From Narthecium ossifragum (lineage: Eukaryota > Streptophyta > Magnoliopsida > Dioscoreales > Nartheciaceae), in NCBI GenBank assembly GCA_963920575.1, contig OY986965.1:16444290-16508289 (forward strand): a stretch of 64,000 bases of DNA, written 5' to 3'. The notes beneath the pieces are model-generated. The model ran no database searches and was not told the origin of the DNA. It worked only from the letters and a program-made list of their open reading frames with translations. The position numbers and the translations under genes are program-made. Positions 33,114 through 45,704 of the stretch are shown here, piece after piece (positions within the stretch are counted from its first letter, which is position 1; each line of letters starts with the position of its first letter).

Positions 33114-35155
33114 TGTGAGGACCTGCCCCTCTACTCCTGTGGCTCGTTGTAGACCGCAAGGGCAATTTGGTAAATTACATCTTGTTGGTTTGTTTCACAC
33201 CCGCGTGTGCACACACTGACCTTGTTTGTGTTAGTGCTTGATTAGAATGGTTAGGTGGACCCGGGATCGGAAGATCCGAGCTTGGACATGTGTTTTAGCC
33301 CAAGTTTGTGTTTCTGGGCAAGAAGATCGATCTTTCTTGCTAAGGAGATCGATCTTCCTTGCTAAGGAGATCAATCTTCCTTGAGATGATATCGATCCTT
33401 CTGTGCCAGAAAGTCTTGACGGTGGAGTTGAGAGGACGGCCGCCGTTGGGCGTCGCTCTCCCCTGTCAGAGGGAGAGAGGACTTTCTCTCCTCTCCTCCC
33501 CCTTTTCCCCTCCTTCCCCGGCTTTCCCCCTTCCTCTTCTTCCTCTTCTTCCTCTTCTCCTTCTCCTTCTTCCTTCTTCTTTCTTCTTCCCGCGAGCTCT
33601 GCTTCCTCTGTTTTTCCCGACAGCCCCTTCTTCTTCTCCGTTCTCCCTCCTCCGACCACCGTTTTGGGCGTTTCAAGGTTCGTTGGATCCGTGGAGACGT
33701 TAAGAAGATCCCTGGTGTAGTTTGGAGCTTTGCTGGTGACTGGTTTGCGGGGAATCAGCCGAGGAGTTTGTTTCCGATAGGTTTGTACCTACCTAAGTTA
33801 GTTTAGGGGTTTGCTTTGGATCTAGCCGTTAGATCTTGTTGTTCTTTGTGTTGTTGGCTCCCTCATGCTTAGTATAATTTATGGTTTAAGTTTCATAAGT
33901 TTTGGTTGAGATTTTAGTAGGAGTTAAGCATGTTTAATCTCAGATTTTCTGGTTTCTGCTGTTCTTGAAGAACAGCCGGTTTGCGGGGAGTTTTCCGATC
34001 AGTATGTGCATGTGCTTAGGTTGTGATGAACATAAGAGTTGTAGATTTTTGAATTTACGCTCAGACCCAACTAATTTTATAATTTTCTGATTTCCTACGA
34101 TTTGGTATGAATTTATTACTGGTGGGCTGCGTTGCAGCAAGTAAATGGTAAGTTAGTTTGATTAGCGGTTTTGATTAGTATTTTACCGTTAATCTAACCG
34201 TTGGATGTTTCCCGATTTTGGATATGTTCATCCCGACATGTTGATCTCCTGGTGTCTAAGTTGGATCTCGAATCCGATGTCGTTGGGACGTCGGATCGAC
34301 GGGGTCAATTAACCTCTAAGTAGAGGATTTTGGTGATTTTTAAATAATATTATATGTTTGAAACATATAATATTATATTTTACTGTTCATCGGAGTTTTC
34401 GGGGTTGGTTCCCGTTACAGGAGTCCGCGGTTGACGATCGTGGTACCGTCGTAATGCCAGGACCCGCTGCGAATCGTTTGGCAGCAGTTGGTAGTACTGC
34501 TGCAGCGATCCGGTTGTATGCTATCCTTAACATACTGTTGCATGCTTACCTCTTATCTGTGTATGTTCATAACATGCATTCTCTGTTGTGCATTAGTTGC
34601 ATGGTTAGGGTGTGGGTGATCTGTGGGTCGCCCTCCCGAAGCTGGAAGCTCGGATTTAGCTCTAGGACCGGGGTTGGGTAGTTTGGACCCTGTTCGAATT
34701 GTGGTGTCCAGTCAAACTTGATGATAGGCTTAGATGACTGGTGCACCTATTGCTTGATGATTATAGAGGTTGTGTCGGCCTTAAGTCGGATATTGAGGTG
34801 TAGCCGGTGTCCCACTGTGTTGACTCTTGAGTAGAGGAGTTGCCTACTCAGCGGTGTCATTTCCCGCCTGCAGTGTCGTTTCCTGCTTGGGAGCCAGCAG
34901 TGTTGTTTCATGCTACTGAGTATGACCTGACATGTGACCAGCTCGGCTAGAAGACCATGATCGTGGGCCTCAGGGACACGCGGTGGGGTCATGGGACCCT
35001 TGTATACATCAAGGTCTTACTTGAGGACGACATTGTTGTGTTTCCCTTTTCCTTCTGTGTGTCATAGTGTAGAACCATACTGAGCTTTATGCTCACTCCT
35101 ACCCGTGCTGTGTTTTGCAAGTGCAAGCGTCAGTTCTTCTTCTGTGGCCCCTACT
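33114..35155 (+). repeat. Family A LTR (copy A4), fused to inverted copy A5
   Basis: It starts TGTGAGGACCTGCCCC after CTCTC. It contains GATCGATCT palindromes (33325-33400), the 17-nt palindrome (33959-33975), the GCTGCGTTGCAGC hairpin (34128) and the AT-rich hairpin (about 34346-34376). It breaks off at GTGGCCCCTAC (35155), some 340 bases before the expected end, and continues directly into a minus-strand LTR. Confidence 0.85.
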
Positions 35156-35787
35156 GCTCTGTTTCTTCCCTTTATCGCCAACAAGCTGCCAAATCACACC
35201 AGGAGCCTTCCTCTCGTTGTCACGAATCCAACGAGCCAAAGAACACACAATTTGGTGGCCGGAGGAGGGAGAATGGAGGGAAAGAAGCTCGCCGGCGGTA
35301 AAGGGAAGAAACAGAGCACCGCGGGAAAGAGAGAAGGAGGGAAGATGAAGCGAAGGAGAAGGAGGAAGAGGAGGGGAAGAAAAGAGGGGAAAAGGGGAGG
35401 GGAAAGCCGGGAAAGAGGGGAAAAGGCTGGGGGAAAAGGGAGGGGAAGACTTCTCTCCCTGACAGGGGAGAGCGACGGCCGACGGCCGTCCTCGCGAAAG
35501 AGAAAACCCACCGACTCGATCATGATCGATCTCCAGGGCATGTGAGATCGATCTCCTTTGCAATCGAGATCGATCTCCTTTACTCAGAAAGGCAAACTTG
35601 GGCTAAAACACAAGCCCAAGCTCATATCTTCCGATCTCGGGTTCACCTAGCCATTCTAAACAAACACGAACACAGACAAGGCCAGTGTGTGCACACGCGG
35701 GTGTGAAACAAACCAACAAGGCGCAATTTACCAAATTGCCCTTGCGGTCTACAGCGAGCCACAGGGGTACAGGGGCAGGTCCTCACA
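35156..35787 (-). repeat. Family A LTR (copy A5), 3' LTR of gag-pol element, truncated
   Basis: Only the first 630 or so bases of the LTR (minus strand) are present, ending with the terminal TGTGAGGACC at 35787. The polypurine tract of the element follows immediately. GAGATCGATCTC palindromes lie at 35544-35580. About 220 bases (35165-35390) are nearly identical to 42480-42700 of the opposite LTR. Confidence 0.85.
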
Positions 35788-35800
35788 TCCTATTACCCTT
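35788..35800 (-). other. Polypurine tract of family A element
   Basis: On the minus strand AAGGGTAATAGGA directly precedes the LTR start TGTGAGG. The same sequence with small changes precedes the family C LTR at 51789. Confidence 0.7.
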
Positions 35801-35860
35801 AAAGGAAATCTCGTCCCGAGATTCGATAAGGGTAGGGCTCGGAACAATAAAATAGCTACA

Positions 35861-38800
35861 TTAGAGGACAGGACAAGAAGTACCTGGAGAAGGAAACAAC
35901 TGTGGAAACTCCTGCCGCATGCGCGCATCGCGCTCCCAAGTCACCTCCTCGGTGCCTCTGTGCCTCCACAGTACCTTGACCAAGGGAATCGTCTTGCCCC
36001 GCAAGACCTGATCCCTCCGGTCAAGTACCTGAACCGGCTGCTCAACAAAGCTCACGTCTGCCTCAAGCTCAATGTCATCCACTCTGATGACATGAGACGG
36101 GTCTGGGTGATACTTCCTCAGCATCGACACATGGAAAGTCGGATGCACAGCAGACATGTGCTGAGGAAGATCCAGGCGGTAAGCTACCTCGCCGACCCTC
36201 TCTAAGATCTCAAATGGCCCGACAAACCTCGGCGCCAACTTGCCACCTCTGCCAAACCTGACAGAACCTCTGTACGGTAACGCTCGCAAGAACACTCGGT
36301 CGCCGACTGCAAACTCCAACGGTCGTCGCCTCTGATCTGCATAAGTCTTCTGCCGGCTCTGAGCCGTCAGAAGCCTCTGCCTGATCTGTACCAACCTCTC
36401 TGACGACCACCTGACGATGTCTGGACCGGTGAGTGAAGCCTCTCCAACCTCTGTCCATCATACTGGGGAACGACACGGACAACCATACAACGCCTCGAAA
36501 GGTGCTACTCCAAGACTGGACTGGTAGCTGTTGTTGTAGGCGAACTCCACCAAGGGAACGTGCTCCTCCCAGCTGCCTCCTGCATCGAGGACACATGCTC
36601 TCAGCATGTCCTCCAGGATCTGGATAGTCCGCTCTGACTGCCCGTCTGTCTGCGGATGGAACGCAGTACTGAAAGTCAGGAGTGTGCCGACTGCCTCCTG
36701 AAAGTCGCGCCAGAACCTGCTAGTGAACCTGGGGTCACGGTCTGACACGATAGAAACTGGAACTCCGTGTAGTCTGACCACCTCTCTGACGTACAAACTG
36801 CCCAACCTGTCGGTCGAGTCTGTCACCCGCATAGGCAGGAAGTGCGCCGATTTGGTCAATCGATCAACAATGACCCAAATCGCGTCATTCCCCCTAGGAG
36901 ATCTCGGTAGCCCGGTCACGAAGTCCATCGTGATGTGCTCCCACTTCCACTCAGCTAGTGGAAGCGACTGAAGTAACCCCGGAGTCCGCTGGTGCTCTGC
37001 CTTGACCTTCTGACAGGTAAGGCAGCGCGATACGAACTCCGTCACTGCCCTCTTCATCCCGCGCCACCAGAACTGTCGCCGAAGGTCCTGGTACATCTTG
37101 GTGCCGCCGGGATGAACTGCAAAGCGAGAGTGGTGGAACTCTCGCAGGACGTCGTCTCGAAGAACTGGATCTGCTGGAACCGCTACTCTGCCTCGGAACC
37201 GTAGCCCTCCGTCTGGCGATACTGTCCAGTCTCCATCTGCGCCCTCCGTGCCCGCTGCTGTGCGTAACTCCTCGAGCTCTGGGTCACTATGTTGTGCCTC
37301 CAGCACTCTGGCAAGAACTGCTGGCATACTCTGCACTGCGTAGAGGAAGCTGCTGGATCCCCGATCCTCAAACTCGAGCCCCAACTGGCCCGCCGTCTCT
37401 AGAGCCTGCCACTGCCGAGCTGACAACCCTGCAACTGCTGCTCTGGTGTCTCTCACCTGCCTGCTCAGCGCGTCTGCTACGACATTTGCCTTACCAGGAT
37501 GGTAATGCAACGCAAAGTCGTAGTCCTCCAGTAGCTCCATCCAGCGTCGCTGCCTCAGGTTGAGGTCACGTTGGGTGAAAACGTGCCTCAAACTCTTATG
37601 GTCCGAGAAGACTAAGAACTTCTCGCCATAGAGATAATGCCGCCAGGTCTTCAGGGCGAAGACCACCGCTGCTAGCTCCAAGTCGTGAGTCGGGTAGTTC
37701 CTCTCATGGTTCTTCAGCTGACGAGAACCATAGGAAACTACGTGGCCCTCCTGCATGAGGACACACCCCAAACCCTCACCGCTGGCGTCGCAGTAAACAC
37801 TGTAACCAACACCTCGCTCGGGGACGATCAGCACCGGTGCACTGGTCAATCTGGTCCTCAGATCCACGAAGGCTCGCTCACAAGCATCATCCCACACGAA
37901 CGGGACGGCCTTCTGTGTCAGTCTGGTCAACGGTCCAGCAACTCTGGAGAAGCTCCGCACGAACCGCCTGTAGTAACCCGCCAGGCCTAAGAAACTACGG
38001 ACCTCAAACACTGTCCTCGGTCTCTGCCACTGTACCACTGCCTCGACCTTGGCTGGGTCAACTGAGATCCCTGCTGCCGACACCACGTGCCCAAGGAATC
38101 CCACCCGTACAAGCCAGAATTCGCACTTGGAAGCCTTGGCATAAAGCCGATGCTCCCGAAGTAGCTGCAATACTGTCGCCAAGTGTCGCTCGTGCTCCGC
38201 CTCTGACCGGGAGTAGATAAGGATGTCGTCGACGAACACCACCACGAACTCGTCTAGGAAGGGCCGGAAGATCCTCTGCATGAGATCCATGAACGCTGCT
38301 GGAGCGTTCGTCAGCCGAAACGGCATCACCACAAACTCGTACAGGCCGTACCGAGTCCGAAAAGCCGTCTTCGGGATGTCGCAATCCCGAACCCTCAACT
38401 GGTGGTAGCCGGTGCGGAGGTCGATCTTCGAAAACACTGAAGATCCTCGCAACTGGTCAAACAAGTCATCGATCCTCGGCATTGGATACCGGTTCTTCAC
38501 CGTTACCCTGTTGAGCCGCCTGTAGTCTATGCAAAGTCGAAGGGTACCGTCCTTCTTCTTTGCGAACAACACTGGCGCCCCCCAGGGAGACATGCTAGGA
38601 CGGATGAAACCTCTGCTGGTAAGCTCGTCTAGCTGGGTCCTCAACTCATTCTGCTCTGCTGGTGCCATCCTGAAAGCTGGGAGAGAGATCGATGCGGTAC
38701 CCAGTACCAGGTCGATCTCAAAATCGACCTCTCTGGGCGGTGGAAGCCCGGGCAACACCTCGGGAAACACATCGGTGTAGTCGCACACGATCCTGGGGAA

Positions 38801-40524
38801 ACTGCTCTGCTGCACTCCCTCTGACCCAAATAGGGACAGGCTGGCCAGCAAGGCTGAAAACTCGCTGCCACGCCTCCCCACACCACAAGCAAAGGAATCG
38901 GCTGAAAACCGATCCCCCAACAACACAAACTGTGTCCCATCGGGTGTCCAAGCGACCACCCTCCGGCGACCACAGTCGATGATAGCTCGGTATGCTGCTA
39001 ACCAGTCCATACCGAGTATCACATCGAAGCCTGTCATGTCTAGCACCCGCAAGTCTAGACAGACACGGAGGCCTCCAACCTCCAAAGAACAAGATCGGCA
39101 GACCCGGTCTACCCTGACTGTGCCTCCGATCGGTGAATCTACAGACTGTGCCACCTCTAGCCAACTCGTCTCAAATCCTAACGATGCCACACACATGCTA
39201 GCAATATAGGAATGAGACGCCCCAGAGTCTATCAGCATATCTACTAAGGAATTAGAAAGCTGAAAGATACCTCTGAGGACGGTTGGCTCTGCCGCTGCCT
39301 GCTGATACTGCTGCGGTTGCAAGTACTGTGGTGGCGGCTGATACAGCTGGACGGTGTCCTGCCGCTCGCGAACTGGGAGGGCAAACACCCGCCCCCACTG
39401 GCCGCCTCTGCCTCTGGGACTCCCCGGCCCGCGTCCATCCCCGCTCCCCTGCCAGGCACCGGACCCTCCGCCTCTACTGCCTTGAGGCATAGCGCCCTGC
39501 GCTCCTCGCGAAGTGCAGTCTCTACGGTAGTGCCCCGGCTGCCCGCACAAGTAGCAAGTGACTGACGCGCCCGGCTGTCGTCCCTGGTCCCCCCCTGACG
39601 AAGCCTGCCCAGATGGCCCGGCCGTCAGTAGAAACGGGGCTGGTGGGCTCGGTAGTGGCTGCTGGTACTGCGGTGCACGCTGCGGCCGCCGCTGAAAGGG
39701 CCGCTGACGCCACGGCTGCCCCCTACCGAACCCCCCTCTGCCCTGGGGACGCTGCTGCTGCGAGCTAGTAGAGACCGCCGGTGGAACTGCCCGACGTCTC
39801 TTGTCCTGTGACTGCGCCTCCACAACTAAGGCGCAGTTCAGAACTGCTGTGTACGTCTGGAAGCGGTGGGAACACGTCTGGCGCCTGATCTCTGGACGAA
39901 GACCCCACTCAAACTGCCGTGCCCTGGCCACTAGATCTGCTGCCACTGCCCCCGCGAAACGGACCAAGTGCGTAAACCAGTTGGCATATTGCTGCACGGT
40001 GCGAGTACCCTGCAAGAGGGACTGGTACTCGCGAGACAGGGCGTCACGCGTACTCTCCGGGAAGTACGCGTCCAAGAACAACGCCCTGAACTCCTCCCAC
40101 GTCGGCTCCTCTCCGTCACTGGTGTGCTGGGCAGTGCACCACCAGTCAAGGGCGTCACCATCAAGCTGGAACACCGCAAGGGTGACCCGGATCCGGTCAT
40201 CCACGACGAAGAGAGCGTCGAGAACGCGCGTGACTCCTCGGAGCAAGCCGTGGTCGGATCTCCAGTCTCACCGCTGAACCTAGGCGGGTTCAGCCGCTGG
40301 AATTCCATCATGACCGCTGCCGCGGCCCGCCCGTCGACCGGAGCGAGGACCCCCTCCTCGGCGAGAGGAGCCTCCTCCTGTGCGACCGCAACCGTCGCTG
40401 GTGATGGTACAGTCCGTCGAGCTCTGACCGTCCTGACAGGTGCTACCCTGTCTGGTCGAGCGGGTTGACCAGGTCGTGCCCCACCTCGACCAACAACCGA
40501 AGGTCGGACTCGAGCTCCCGACAT
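35861..40524 (-). pseudogene. Tekay/Del-like Ty3/gypsy gag-pol polyprotein, nearly intact
   Basis: The polyprotein runs from an ATG near 40524 to a stop at 35861. Visible in order: gag ([13 protein letters not shown], then LDGDALDWW), CCHC knuckle [14 protein letters not shown], protease [12 protein letters not shown], reverse transcriptase ([18 protein letters not shown]), RNase H ([13 protein letters not shown]), integrase ([48 protein letters not shown]) and a C-terminal chromodomain-like segment (TIPLVKVLWRHRGTEEVTWE). Two breaks are visible. A frameshift near 40248 in gag joins DPTTA to LLRGVTRVL. One in-frame TGA at 36458-36460, where PVCW is expected, separates the integrase end. An RT residue also looks altered (MPFRLTNAP for the usual MPFGLTNAP). 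Lineage is inferred from these motifs and the 2.4-kb LTRs. Confidence 0.92.
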
Positions 40525-40710
40525 CTGTGCAATCACCAACGACAACGAGCGTTCACTCGTAAGAAGCCGCCAAAACAAGGCAACACAAACAGAAAGCGGA
40601 AAAGCACAACACATCAAAAGGAGCATGCACGGATGTTCTAGACATAGAACTAACCCATTCCACGCTCAATCTCAACCGAATCCTGATCCTAAACCCTGGG
40701 ATCTACAACC

Positions 40711-40728
40711 TATGCTCTGATATCAAGC
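40711..40728 (-). other. Primer-binding site of family A element
   Basis: On the minus strand the first internal bases read GCTTGATATCAGAGCATA, matching the initiator Met tRNA site (TGGTATCAGAGC) with one changed base. Confidence 0.8.
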
Positions 40729-42700
40729 TGTCGCGCCCCGACCCACGAAAGCCCAACCGGGCCGGGCGACGCGAACCGGAACCTAACCAACGCGGAAAAA
40801 GAACGACGAGGGTTCCCTCTAACCTATTGGTCTCCCTAGCAATTCACCAAAACACCCTCAAGAAAAACAATATTATAATCAAACCTCGAACCACAGATTT
40901 AAAACTCAAGTGTAATTAATATACAAAACCTCGGAGAGGGGAAGATCCAAAATACAATATCACTCCCATAGGAGACTATCTAACCTAAGGGTAAAAGCGG
41001 TAAATATTGCCACCTCTCAAAAGCCACCAGGCGCCGCCGCACCGCCGTCCAACTGCCCGGTAGGGGCCACAGAGGAAGAACTGACGCCTGCACCTGCAAA
41101 ATACAGCCCGGGTAGGTGTGAGCACTAAGCTCAGTAGGGATCTACACTACGACACTCAGAAGGAAGAGGGAAACGCAACAGTGTCGCCCTCAAGTAAGAC
41201 CTGGGTGTATACAGGGGTCCCATAACCCCACCGCGTGTCCCTGAGGCCCCGATCATGATCTTCCAGCCGGGCTGGTCACATATCGGGTCACACTCAGTAG
41301 CAGGAAACGGCACTGCTGACTCTCAACAGGACACTGAACACTGTTTGGTGGGAAGAGACACCACTGAGTAGGCAAAACCTCTACTCAAGAGTTTTAAGAA
41401 AATCCGGACACCGGCTACACCTCAGATCTGACTCGAGGCCGACAAGACCTCTACAATCATCAAACACAAGTGCTCCAGTCATCTAAGCCTATCATCGAAT
41501 CGACTGGACACTACCATTCAAACCGGGTCCAAACTACCCAACCCCGGTCCTAGGGCTAAGTCCGAGCTTCCAGCCTCGGGACGGCGACCTAAGGATCACC
41601 CACGCCCTAACCAATGCAACTAATGTACAATCAACAATGCATGCTATGACATACACAAACAGAAGATAGGCATGCAACAGTATGACAAATATCATATAAG
41701 TCAACCGGATCACTGCAGCGGTACTACCGACCGCTGCCAGCCGATCCGCAGCGGGTCCCGGCATTACGACGGTACCGCGACCGTCAACCGCGGACTCCTG
41801 CAACGGGAAGCAACCCCGAAAATGATGATGTACAATAAACAATATAATATTATATTTCGAAATATAATATTATATTCAAACACTCAAAGCCTCTACTTAG
41901 GGGCTAAATGATCCCGTCGATCCGATGTCCAAACGACGTTGGATTCAAGATCCAACTTAACCACCAGTAGGTGTATATACCAGGATCATCATATCCAAAT
42001 TTCATAAACATCCAACGGTTGGATTAACGGGAAACATTAATCAAAAATTGCTAATTAAACCAACTTACCCTTTAATTGCTGCAACGCAGCCCTCCAGCAA
42101 ACAAATCATAAGAAATCATACATAAATTGGAAAAATATGAAACAAGATGGAATGGAAAGCGAACGAGTAGGTCTACAACTCCTATGTTTATGAACAGCCA
42201 AGATTATGTACTCTCCGGCCGAAAAACTCGCCGGAAGCCGGCTGTTTCTCAAGAACAGCAGAAAACCAGAAATCCGAGACTAATCTTGCATAAAACTTAC
42301 TCAAATCTCAACTGATTGACATGAAACTTAAATAAGTTATTCTAACATGTATAAGGAACCCAACAAAGCAAGGATCAACAAGATCCAACGGCTAGATCTC
42401 AAGAAAACCCGAAAAGAACATCAGTAGGTATAACCCTACCTAGCTGCGCTTTCCTCGGCTGATTCCCCGCGATTTGATCGCCAAAAAGCTGCCAAATCAC
42501 ACCAGGAGCCTTCCTCTCGTTGTCACAAATCCAACGAGCCAAAGAACACCCAATTTGGTGGCCGGAGGAGGGAGAACGGAGGGAAAGAAGCTCGCCGGCG
42601 GTAAAGGGAAGAAACAGAGCACCGCGGGAAAGAGAGAAGGAGGGAAGAAGAAGCGAAGGAGAAGGAGGAAGAGGAGGGGAAGAAAAGAGGGGAAAAGGGG
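40729..42700 (-). repeat. Family A LTR (copy A6), 5' LTR of gag-pol element
   Basis: It starts on the plus strand TGTCGCGCCCCGACC (the LTR 3' end in element orientation) and extends to about 42700. There it breaks within the purine-rich tract and joins an inverted piece of the same LTR. It contains a perfect 36-bp AT-rich palindrome (41841-41876), a degenerate copy of the 17-nt palindrome (42240-42257) and the GCTGCAACGCAGC hairpin (42078-42090). The last 390 or so bases are missing. Confidence 0.85.
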
Positions 42701-43248
42701 ACCAGCCCGGCTGGAAGATCATGATCGGGGCCTCAGGGACACGCGGTGGGGTTATGGGACCCCTGTATACACCCAGGTCTTACTTGAGGACGACACTGTT
42801 GCGTTTCCCTCTTCCTTCTGTGTGTCGTAGTGTAGATCCCTACTGAGCTTAGTGCTAACACCTACCCGGGCTCCGTTTTGCAGGTGCAGGCGTCAGTTCT
42901 TCCTCTGTGGCCCCTACCGGGCAGTTGGACGGCGGTGCGGCGGCGCCTGGTGGCTTTTGAGAGGTGGCAATATTTACCGCTTTTGCCCTTATGTTAGATA
43001 GTCTCCTACGGGAGTGATATTGTATTTTGGATCTTCCCCTCTCCGAGGTTTTGTATATTAATTACACTTGAGTTTTAAATCTGTGGTTCGAGGTTTGATT
43101 ATAATATTGTTTTTCTTGAGGGTGTTTTGGTGAATTGCTAGGGAGACCAATAGGTTAGAGGGAACCCTCGTCGTTCTTTTTTCGCGTTGGTTAGGTTCCG
43201 GTTCGCGTCGCCCGGCCCGGTTGGGCTTTCGCGGGTCGGAGTGCGACA
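42701..43248 (+). repeat. Family A LTR (copy A7), inverted 3'-end fragment
   Basis: It is the reverse complement of 40729-41276 with few differences, starting at CCAGCCCGGCTGG and ending GAGTGCGACA. Together with A6 it forms an inverted repeat with 548-bp arms separated by about 1.4 kb. Confidence 0.85.
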
Positions 43249-45313
43249 CACCACACCCTCACACGGCCAAGGAAAGACAACTCGGTACGCAGCCAACCGA
43301 CGCAACCGAGAAAGCCATCAAACCCCCAACGTCCACTACACATGGGCGACGGGCACCTAGAGGTTCCCAACCTCTAGCAAACACCTCGACAAGAGCTAAC
43401 ACCCCAAGCTCTTGTCCCAATCAGTGGCTACTCTCAATGCCTCGCCTGACTTCGGTCCCAAGCCGGCACAGCTACACAGGGACGATTCACAAGGGAAAAA
43501 CCCAAGTCACCAAGAAATTGCAAGCTGCGAGACGCTCTTAAGCTGAAGACTGACGCTGAGAGTCAAAGCTGATGGCGCTGAAACTGGCTACTGCTGAAGC
43601 TTCTCGCTTCTCAGGAGTGCGCGGATGGTGACAGCTTCCTATTCCAACCTGATGGCTAAGTCCAAAAAATGAATTGCTAATTCTTGTATTTAGGAATATC
43701 ATGAAACCCTAGTGTAGTTTTGGTTTTTCTTTAGTTTGATTTTGTAAACTTCTTGATGCATGATCTCATAAATACGATTATATTGTTAATAGAGTTGAAG
43801 GAACATAGTTCCCTTGACGTACTTTGAGTCCTACATGATTTCTGTGATTGATTGTAGAGATTTATGAGATGGTTTTCATGAAGTTATTGGTTTGCCTTTG
43901 AGATAAGCTATGCTACGCGAAGATAGGTTGTGCCAAGGTCATTATGAGTAGTATAATTTAAAGTAATCGTAAGACCAAAGACAATATATGCCAAGCAAAG
44001 ATAGGTTATGCCATTGAGAATATTAACTTTATTTTAGGGATTCATGTGAGCTTGTAGCCATGTGATTCATAATGTTGAGAGAAGGAAACAAGATGATAAC
44101 TAGAGAAGACTAATAATGAAACTAGGACGGATTGAGTAATTCCTAAGTAACTACTCCATTGATTCGAATTGATCAACCTTTTATTATTTCTTTTCTTCAT
44201 TAGTTTAGATAACTATATTCTATCTTTGATTCTTTTTCTTAGTTTTAGAATTTCGAGAATTGATTTTAATTTTCAATGTTTTCCCTGTGGATCGACTCCC
44301 AACTTCACCGCTATTACCTAGTAGTGTAGTGATTGAATAAGGATTATAAATTTAATATTTGATTGAGTTTGCAATGTTTTAATGACATGTTCACAACACA
44401 TCAAGGCCCACACCGTGCGTCACGCCCTACTGCTCTGCAGCAAGCGCCTCGCGCCCCTCACAGCCAGCACCATCGGCGGAACGACTCTCAGCGGCTAGCA
44501 CTCGAGCAACCGTGGGATCCCTCTCAGTATGGCGGTCTAGGCTACCTCTGAAAGAACCTGCACGACGCTGTTGAAACAACTGAACTCTACAAACAGCTAC
44601 CTAGCCGTTTCCCAAAACCAAGAACAACAACCTCGAACTCACAACGACCACTGACCAACTGTCGCTCTAGCATACCGAGTCAGATGATCCAGTCACCGCA
44701 TGTGACCATACGGTGCAAGTACCCAGAACAGAGGAGGGTACTTGCAACCACACCACTTTGCAAGGATAGGTGCCGGAGAACAGTACATGAAACTATTCTC
44801 AAAACACAACCAACAGTGTCCCTAATGACCCTGACAATCGTCACTATACATCGCTTCATGGGAAGACAAGAAACCAATAGCTTCCCAAGCAAGCGATCCT
44901 CCAGGATGTCAAAAACATCTAGGATCTAGGACACCTCCTTCAACCAGTCCTCTACTGCTGAAGGATCTCCAACGCCACCAATGAACCTCAACCTGTTCGC
45001 CTCTCAAGATTTCGAGAGAACAAAGATGACACACGTCCTATTACCTATTCGCTCATCTTCAGCACAGGAGAGACATTGTCAGGCTAGGGAACGGACGACA
45101 CCGGCATGCATGGACATCTCCCCCTGAAACGTCATCCCACAGCTGGAAAACAGCAAAACAAGCAACAATCAAGAAACCGGAAACACATCATACACAAGCG
45201 AAAACAAAACATGCAGAGATGTTCTAACCCTAGAACTATCCCAAACCACGATCAAACCTTAACCACAAGCCTATTCCTATCCCTGGGACCTACAGCCTGC
45301 TCTGATACCGAGT
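43249..45313 (-). repeat. Family C element C-0: degraded internal region
   Basis: Homologous over most of its length to 57380-57900 plus 59635-60592, the internal region of element C-2, in the same minus orientation. It ends at a recognisable primer-binding site (minus strand ACAACTCGGTATCAGAGCAG, about 45296-45315) next to an LTR at 45314. No long open frame remains. It is interrupted by an LTR fragment at 43629-44403. Confidence 0.75.
43629..44403 (+). repeat. Truncated Athila-like LTR inside element C-0
   Basis: AT-rich sequence absent from the homologous region of C-2. Its right end, read on the minus strand, is TGATGTGTTGTGAACATG, followed about 95 bases later by GGGAGTCGATCCACAGGGAA, the signature of the LTR class seen at 48583 and 57907. 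The other end is truncated, and no target duplication is visible. Confidence 0.6.
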
Positions 45314-45704
45314 TGTTGCACCCGAACCCAGAAAGCCCATTCGGATCGAGGCGTGAGGGTTCCTACTCTATTCAATCTATCACTGGCACATTTATAACAA
45401 AATAACACAACTAATTAACAATTGATCTGAGGTAGAATTTAAAATCTCTAATATAATTCAAGATTCTGATACAAGATTGATCCTCAAGACATATATTATA
45501 TAACCTCGAAAATCCTTACAGAAGGAATTTATACATTTAAATAATACAACAATATTGAATGAACCCCTAGTCCTCAAACACCTCCATTAGTCAACACGCC
45601 ACCAAGTGCCTGTCTAGTGGGTGCTACAGAAGAAGAGCTGACGCCAGCACCTCCAAAACGCAGCCCGGGTAAAAGTGAGCAATAAGCTTAGCAGGATTCT
45701 ATGC
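45314..45704 (-). repeat. Family C LTR end fragment (5' LTR of C-0)
   Basis: It begins TGTTGCACCCGAACCC next to the C-0 primer-binding site and matches about 390 bases of the LTR before joining a plus-strand LTR. Confidence 0.75.
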
